Assembly (NCBI RefSeq): GCF_024198175.1
Contig: NZ_JAJVKV010000014.1
Span: 124,001-188,000, forward strand
Direction of reading: 5' to 3'
DNA length: 64,000 nt
Source: Pyxidicoccus xibeiensis
GTDB taxonomy: Bacteria > Myxococcota > Myxococcia > Myxococcales > Myxococcaceae
Part shown: positions 59,178 to 64,000 of the stretch, piece by piece
How positions within the stretch are numbered: the stretch's first letter is position 1
Layout of the letters: the number at the start of each line of letters is the position of its first letter
Translations under genes and position numbers: made by a program
Notes under the pieces: model-generated
Database searches by the model: none
Told to the model about the DNA's origin: nothing
The model's input: only the letters and a program-made list of their open reading frames with translations

Positions 59178-60041
59178 ATGACCTCTCCGCTCGACGCCCT
59201 GCCTGCCCCCGAAGCAACCGGGGCCGTGGACGCCCTGGCCTCCGTGCTGCGTGGCCGCCGGATTACGGTGCTGACAGGCGCCGGCTGCAGCACCGAGTCG
59301 GGCATCCCGGACTACCGCGGGCCGGGGACGCGGGCACGGGCCCGGAATCCCATCCAGCACCGCGAGTTCCTCAACCGCCCGGAGATTCGCGCGCGCTACT
59401 GGGCGCGGAGCCTGCTCGGCTGGCCTCGCTTCTCGCAGGCCAGGCCCAATGCCGCGCACCACGCGCTGGTGGCGATGGAGCGCGACGGCCTGGTGCCGGG
59501 GCTCATCACCCAGAACGTGGACCGGCTGCACCACGCAGCGGGTAGCTCGCGAGTCATCGAGCTGCACGGCGCGCTCGCGCGGGTGCGCTGCCTGGACTGC
59601 GGCGCGCAGGAGGCGCGGGTGGAGCTGCAGGAGCGGCTGCTCGCGCTCAACCCCGGCTTCGAGCACCACGTGCTGGAGCTGAGGCCGGACGGTGACGCGG
59701 AGCTGTCCTCGGAAGTGCTCCAGTCCTTCCACGTCCCGGAGTGCCTCGCCTGCGGCGGGACGCTGAAGCCGGACGTGGTGTTCTTCGGCGACAACGTGCC
59801 GGCGCCCACGGTGGAGGCGGCCTTCTCGCTGGTGGAGGAGGGCGACGCGCTGCTGGTGGTGGGCTCGTCGCTGGCCATCTTCTCCGGCTACCGCTTCCTG
59901 GTGCGCGCGTCGGAGCGGCGCATGCCCATCGCCATCCTCAACATCGGCGAGTGCCGGGGCGTGGAGCTGGCGGACGTGCGCGTGGAGGCGCGCGCCGGAG
60001 ACGTGCTGCCCCGGCTCGCGGTGGAGCTGGCGCGCGGCTAG
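59178..60041 (+). CDS. NAD-dependent deacylase, Sir2 family
   Basis: 287 residues. NAD-binding GAGCSTESGIPDYRGPG at 35-50, TQNVDRLHHAAGS with the catalytic His in VIELHG, zinc ribbon CLDC...CLAC, and the C-terminal GSSLAIFSGY and NIGECRG. The pattern resembles the SIRT4/class II branch. Removes acyl groups from lysines using NAD. Its last four bases overlap the convergent radical SAM gene. Confidence 0.92.
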   Translation: MTSPLDALPAPEATGAVDALASVLRGRRITVLTGAGCSTESGIPDYRGPGTRARARNPIQHREFLNRPEIRARYWARSLLGWPRFSQARPNAAHHALVAMERDGLVPGLITQNVDRLHHAAGSSRVIELHGALARVRCLDCGAQEARVELQERLLALNPGFEHHVLELRPDGDAELSSEVLQSFHVPECLACGGTLKPDVVFFGDNVPAPTVEAAFSLVEEGDALLVVGSSLAIFSGYRFLVRASERRMPIAILNIGECRGVELADVRVEARAGDVLPRLAVELARG

Positions 60042-62089
60042 CGCCGCTTGAGCTCCGACTCCAGCTCCTGGCGGATGCGCTGCAGGGCCTCCATCAGCGG
60101 GTCCGCCGCCTCCACCTCCACAAGGGTCCTCATGCCGAGCAGCTTCCCCCGCTCGACGACGGCGGGCATCACCCGCAGCGGCTCCAGGGTGTCGACGTGC
60201 AGGGTGCTCCAGCGGCGCGACCCGCTGGTTTCCACCCGGTCCTCGGGCCGCAGGTAGGGCCGCAGGCGCGATGCGAGCTCCGCGGGCTCCAGGTCCGCCT
60301 CTCCGAACGTGACCAACACGGTGACACGCTTGCTGGTGAGGACCTTGCTGATGCCTCCATGGCGCTGGGCGATGAGCCCCAGCCTGGAGCCGATGTGGTC
60401 CGCCTCGACCAGGACATCCGGGCCCGCCACGCTGAACGCGCCGCCCAGGCTCCGCGCGAACCGCTCGGCGGACTCCAGCTTGTCGAAGGAGATCCACAGG
60501 CGCTCCGGGCTCGAGGACGGCGGCTGGAAGGGAAGGTGTTGCTCGAAGCGGTCATCCTCCTTGAGCTGCTTCACCATCTCCGCAGCGAGCACCGCGCCAT
60601 GTTCCCGGGCCAGGTCCCCCAATCGGGCCACCCGCCTCGGCGTCGGCAGTGGATTGATGGTCACACCCGTCTCTCTGAAGTCGACGAGCCCGAACAGGTG
60701 GGGCCCCTGTCGGACGAAGGTCCCGAGCTCCTCGACGGCCAGCGCAGCCTCCACGCGCTCGAGCGACGACTCCGCCTTCGCCCCGAAGCCCACCGCGAGC
60801 ATGTGGCCGTCGCGACCATTGATGACCGAGTGAACGACGCGCCCTCCGCGCTTCCACAACAGGTGTCGCAGCGCGGCGAAGTCGTCCCCCACCGTCATGC
60901 CCGTGTGGATCAGCACCGTGCGGCCGATGGCGGTGATGGAGTCCGGCGACGACGCGTCTTCGCCGATCTGGATGCCCTCGGCGGTGAGCAGGGCCTCCCA
61001 GTGTGCCGAGTAGGCCTGTGCGCGGGCGAAGCCGGGAAGCAGCGCCTCGACGAAGTCCGTGGCCTCCTGGGTCGTCTCGAAGCGCCCCACCAGGACGCAG
61101 TCGCCGCTGTTGTTGCCGGAGAAGCCCCGCCACAGGCGAACGCCGTCGGGCAGCCTGTCACCTCGCGCAATACCTGCCCGAGCGCAGCCCTTCAGCGGCG
61201 AGGCAGCGGATAGCACCTCCTGCCGCCCAGCCCAGCTCGCGAGCACGTCCTCCGCCGAGGCCACCGGGATTCCCCCGCCCTGGAAGGAGCACGCCTTCAG
61301 CTTCCGGTCCGAGGTGAGGGTGACGAAGTCCAGCCCCGCGCCGCAGTCGCCGCCGAACAGCCGGGGCACCTCCACCAGCGCGTCGCCGAAGCACACCGAC
61401 AGCCGCGTGCGGATGGGGCTCGCGGCAATCACCGCCGTGAGCCGCGCCTCATCCTCCGCGCGGAGCTGGAGGCGTGCGTCATTCCCCACGTAGCGCAGCA
61501 CGGCGGCGTCGCGGCAGCCAAGCCCGGCCAGCGTGTCCAGCATGGCAGGCAGCGCATCCAGCCGCTCCGGGGTGGCGAGGATGTTCACGCCGAAGGTCTG
61601 CCCCGACCGGGCCAGGCGCTGGACCGTCTCCTCCCACGCGTTGTCGTCATAGAGCGACACGCGGACCTCGCCGAGGTACGGCGTCAGCCGCGCCAGCCGC
61701 TCGTCGCTCAGCAGCGTGCCATTGGTGGTGATGTGCACGGCGAGCTTCGTCTCCGTCGCGAGCCGGCGGACCAGCTCATCGAAGCCCCGGAACGCCAGCG
61801 GCTCGCCACCGCCGAAGGCCACCTCCAGCGTGCCCGCGCGGGCCAGTCCCGAGAGCACGTCGAACGCCGAGTCCACCGTCCAGTCACTGCGCGCCTGGAG
61901 GTCCCGCGAGCAGAAGCCACAAGCGAGGTTGCACGCGTTGGTGATGCCGAACAGCGCCAACCGAGGCGCCCTGCGGCGCAGGTGCCGGGTGCCGGGGCCG
62001 TCGAAGCGGAGGTTCGTCCCCGTCTTCCGGTGGAACCAGAGCAGGGCGCCATCGAGCGCGTGGGGACGCCAGTCAGAAGCGGGCAGCAT
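60038..62089 (-). CDS. Radical SAM protein with long uncharacterised C-terminus
   Basis: 683 residues. Radical SAM core at about 40-260: CNLACGFC (C53, C57, C60) and VAFGGGEPLAF. A SPASM-like auxiliary cysteine set follows (GGDCGAGLDF, LKACSFQGGG, LKGCARAG) at about 265-340. Residues 350-683 are of unknown type, with beta/alpha blocks (GRTVLIHTGMTVGDDFAAL, WISFDKLESAERFARSLGG). Peptide-modifying enzymes often have SPASM clusters, but no small precursor gene is visible next to it. Convergent overlap with the sirtuin gene by four bases. Confidence 0.82.
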   Translation of the reverse strand: MLPASDWRPHALDGALLWFHRKTGTNLRFDGPGTRHLRRRAPRLALFGITNACNLACGFCSRDLQARSDWTVDSAFDVLSGLARAGTLEVAFGGGEPLAFRGFDELVRRLATETKLAVHITTNGTLLSDERLARLTPYLGEVRVSLYDDNAWEETVQRLARSGQTFGVNILATPERLDALPAMLDTLAGLGCRDAAVLRYVGNDARLQLRAEDEARLTAVIAASPIRTRLSVCFGDALVEVPRLFGGDCGAGLDFVTLTSDRKLKACSFQGGGIPVASAEDVLASWAGRQEVLSAASPLKGCARAGIARGDRLPDGVRLWRGFSGNNSGDCVLVGRFETTQEATDFVEALLPGFARAQAYSAHWEALLTAEGIQIGEDASSPDSITAIGRTVLIHTGMTVGDDFAALRHLLWKRGGRVVHSVINGRDGHMLAVGFGAKAESSLERVEAALAVEELGTFVRQGPHLFGLVDFRETGVTINPLPTPRRVARLGDLAREHGAVLAAEMVKQLKEDDRFEQHLPFQPPSSSPERLWISFDKLESAERFARSLGGAFSVAGPDVLVEADHIGSRLGLIAQRHGGISKVLTSKRVTVLVTFGEADLEPAELASRLRPYLRPEDRVETSGSRRWSTLHVDTLEPLRVMPAVVERGKLLGMRTLVEVEAADPLMEALQRIRQELESELKRR

Positions 62090-62165
62090 GGGAGACCTCG
62101 GGACGGTGGCGTCCCTACACGTTCATCGTCCCCTCAGCCTGACACCCGCGGGACACCCTGCTCAA

Positions 62166-62190
62166 GGCGCCGGCCGGTGAAGCCGGCGCC
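62166..62190 (-). terminator. Hairpin downstream of aldehyde dehydrogenase
   Basis: Perfect 9-bp stem GGCGCCGGC / GCCGGCGCC with a seven-base loop, about 20 bases past the ALDH stop on the minus strand. No T tract. Confidence 0.65.
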
Positions 62191-62210
62191 CACGCCGCGT
62201 CCGGGCAGGC

Positions 62211-63596
62211 TCAGAAGCGCAGCCGGTAGTGCAGGGCCTTCGGGCGCGTCAGCGAGTCGAAGCCGAGCGCGCTCAGCGTCACCCCTCGCCCGGAGTCCTT
62301 CACGCCGCTCCAAGGCAGCGCCGGGTCCAGCGAGTCGCAGCGGTTCATGTAGACGGTGCCGGCCTCCAACTGGCGGGCGAGCCGGTCGGCGCGCTCGCGG
62401 TCGGACGTCCACACGCTCGCGGTGAGGCCCAGGCGCGAGGCGTTCATCCGGGCCAGCGCCTCCTCATCCGACGCGACGGGCGCAATCGGCAGCAGCGGCC
62501 CGAAGGACTCCTCGGCCATCACCCGCGCGTCCGCGCTCACGTCGCGCAGGAGCGTGGGCTCGAAGAAGCGTCCCTTCCCGTTCACCTGGACCGCCTTGCC
62601 GCCGTGGACGAGCTTCGCCCCCCGGCTGGTGGCGTCCTGGACGAAGGCCTGCAGCTCCGCCGGGTGCCACGGCTGGGCGATGGGGCCGAGATTCGTCTTG
62701 TCGGACTCCGGGTCGCCCATCATGTACGCGCGCACCAGCGGCTCCACGGCGTCCACGAAGCGCTCGTAGAGGGACTTGTGTACGTACACGCGCTCCACGG
62801 CGCAGCAGCTCTGCCCGGCGTTGTACATGGCGCCGTCGACGATGTTCTCCACCGTCTTGTCGAAGTCGCAGTCTGGCGCGACGTAGGCCGGGTCATTGCC
62901 TCCCAGCTCCAGGCCGATGTGCAGGAAGCGCTCCTTCGCGGCCGCCTGCATCTTGTGCCCGCCCAGCACCGAGCCGGTGAAGAGCACGTGGTCGATGCGC
63001 GCGTCCCCGACGAGCTTCTCCGTGCCCGGGTAGTCCAGGAAGATGGCCTGCACGGTGCCCTCGGGCGCGCCGGCCTCCGCGAAGGCGCGGGCGAAGTGCT
63101 CGCCGCACAGCGGGGTGCGCGGGGAGTGCTTGAGGACGACGGCGTTTCCCGCCAGCACGGCGGGGGCCACGGCATTCACCGCGGTGAGCAGCGGGTAGTT
63201 CCACGCGGGCAGGTCCAGCACCACGCCCAGCGGCTCCTTCGCGATGCGGCGCTCGAAGTTGTCCTTGGGCGGCAGGACGATGTCCGCGAGCGACTCGGCG
63301 GCGATGGAGGCCATGTGGCGCAGCCGGCCGGCCATGCCGCCCACCTCGCCCCGGGCCTGGGACAGCGGCTTGCCCATCTGCCGGGTGATGTCGCGGGCAA
63401 TGGCGTCGGTGTTCTTCTCCATCACCTCGCAGGCGCGGAGCACCAGCTTCACGCGCGCCTCCACGCTCATGGCGCGCAGGGCCTTCGCGGCGCTCCGGGC
63501 GCGCTCCAGCACGGCGTCGAGCTGGGCGGGAGAGGTGGGCTCGACGGACGCTGCGACGTCGCCAGTGAACGGGTTGTCGACGATGTGTGTGCTCAT
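62211..63596 (-). CDS. NAD(P)-dependent aldehyde dehydrogenase (succinate-semialdehyde type)
   Basis: 461 residues. ALDH superfamily: catalytic Cys in GQSCCAVERVYV, activating Glu in LELGGNDPAYV, cofactor loop FTGSVLGG and the YMNRCDSL end block. N-terminal 12 residues (MSTHIVDNPFTG) and the short length fit the GabD/YneI-like branch. Substrate likely a small semialdehyde; not fixed from sequence. Divergent from the hydrolase at 63784. Confidence 0.9.
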   Translation of the reverse strand: MSTHIVDNPFTGDVAASVEPTSPAQLDAVLERARSAAKALRAMSVEARVKLVLRACEVMEKNTDAIARDITRQMGKPLSQARGEVGGMAGRLRHMASIAAESLADIVLPPKDNFERRIAKEPLGVVLDLPAWNYPLLTAVNAVAPAVLAGNAVVLKHSPRTPLCGEHFARAFAEAGAPEGTVQAIFLDYPGTEKLVGDARIDHVLFTGSVLGGHKMQAAAKERFLHIGLELGGNDPAYVAPDCDFDKTVENIVDGAMYNAGQSCCAVERVYVHKSLYERFVDAVEPLVRAYMMGDPESDKTNLGPIAQPWHPAELQAFVQDATSRGAKLVHGGKAVQVNGKGRFFEPTLLRDVSADARVMAEESFGPLLPIAPVASDEEALARMNASRLGLTASVWTSDRERADRLARQLEAGTVYMNRCDSLDPALPWSGVKDSGRGVTLSALGFDSLTRPKALHYRLRF

Positions 63597-63783
63597 GAGG
63601 GGCAGGAAAGCCGACGGACGCGGGCGCCGTCACGGACTGGAGTGGGGGAGCGGCTGAAGAGCGTGGTTTACGACAGAGCAGAACAGCCAATTGTTACCGG
63701 CCAACCGCCCACGGGGCCGTGCATGATGCGGACTCCGCCGGGCCGCCTGGAGAGCAGCCTGGCTTTCACGAAGGGAGCGGACG

Positions 63784-64000
63784 ATGAGCACCGGAGGACT
63801 GTCCAGGGCGCGGCTCGTCCGCATGCACGACGTGATGGCCCGGCACGTGGAGCGTGGTGAGGTTCCCGGGCTCGTCATGCTCGTGGGCCGGCGGGGCGAG
63901 GCGCATGTCGACGTGATTGGCGAGAAGGCCTTCGGTGGCGAGCCGATGCGGCGGGACACGCTCTTTCGCATCACCTCGATGACCAAGCCCATCACCGCCG
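63784..64000 (+). CDS. Beta-lactamase-family serine hydrolase (N-terminal part)
   Basis: The first 72 codons of a class C beta-lactamase-like/esterase protein, cut by the window end. Start ATG at 63784 follows GAAGGGAGCG. The serine-lysine motif SMTK (SxxK) appears near residue 65 in RITSMTKPITA, the nucleophile of the family. No signal peptide is visible, which favours an intracellular esterase over an antibiotic-degrading enzyme. Confidence 0.88.
   Translation, partial: MSTGGLSRARLVRMHDVMARHVERGEVPGLVMLVGRRGEAHVDVIGEKAFGGEPMRRDTLFRITSMTKPITA

Noticed and set aside
62090..62210. Small precursor peptide gene for the radical SAM enzyme
   Set aside because: Only very short frames (a few codons) with no leader or core pattern were found next to the enzyme.
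1..64000. CRISPR arrays, tRNA, rRNA, insertion sequences
   Set aside because: No spaced identical repeats of CRISPR size, no cloverleaf-like GTTCRA blocks, no transposase motifs or terminal inverted repeats were seen on reading either strand.

Overview
The window is high-GC DNA with strong GC3 bias and long shadow frames on every strand. It carries genes typical of delta-group predatory bacteria: large Ser/Thr kinases, TIG-repeat lipoproteins, DUF6310/DUF5953 pairs, histone-like Lys/Ala proteins and many lipoproteins. It most likely comes from a myxobacterium of the family Myxococcaceae (Myxococcus, Corallococcus or Pyxidicoccus type); the genus cannot be fixed from sequence alone. I see no rRNA, tRNA, CRISPR array, transposase or plasmid origin. 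Start codons were chosen by Shine-Dalgarno spacing, signal peptides and overlap with neighbours.

Layout. 1-3110: end of an old yellow enzyme, a cytochrome P450, a small TonB-C-like secreted protein and a purine nucleoside phosphorylase. 3308-10387: a MepA/LysM lipoprotein, a nine-repeat TIG lipoprotein, and a tightly overlapped operon of ECF sigma factor, anti-sigma factor and a secreted caspase-like protease with a probable outer-membrane barrel. 10474-15019: an AlkB-type dioxygenase facing a three-gene minus-strand run (divergent PurA paralogue, VWA protein, RhlE helicase). 15068-17648: a lower-GC divergent pair of secreted proteins (beta-helix; small repeat protein) with two phased inverted repeats between them. 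17718-22373: a membrane beta-helix/coiled-coil protein, an ExbB-like protein, a second VWA protein coupled to a zinc-ribbon pseudokinase, and a PIN protein.

22349-36 kb: a discoidin-like protein coupled to a multihaem cytochrome, a quinone-oxidoreductase-like MDR protein, an AAA ATPase with a nuclease-like tail, a RIO kinase with a long repetitive disordered tail, a DUF4833 protein, a histone H1-like/EF-hand fusion, a membrane protein and a hybrid histidine kinase. 35.8-41.3 kb: glutathione reductase, a lipoprotein toxin candidate with its DUF5953 partner, and two coupled COG3541 nucleotidyltransferases. 41.3-49.2 kb: GH46 chitosanase, a papain-like candidate, a DUF885 lipoprotein, a FecR lipoprotein, a PilZ-like/kinase/TPR protein, a PEGA lipoprotein and a small ORF coupled to a TPR protein. 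49.2-64 kb: a four-domain RNA-end-processing protein, an Omp85 barrel, MtfA peptidase, pantothenate kinase, a gluzincin/TPR protein, a GNAT enzyme, an AbrB-type membrane protein, a sirtuin, a radical SAM protein, an aldehyde dehydrogenase and the start of a beta-lactamase-family hydrolase.

The most interesting material is: the sigma/anti-sigma/caspase operon; the DUF6310 lipoprotein with DUF5953 (a candidate outer-membrane-exchange toxin and immunity pair); the H1-like/EF-hand fusion; the MJ1316-EEP-2H-nucleotidyltransferase protein; and two paralogous VWA proteins, one linked to a PurA-like enzyme and the other to a pseudokinase.
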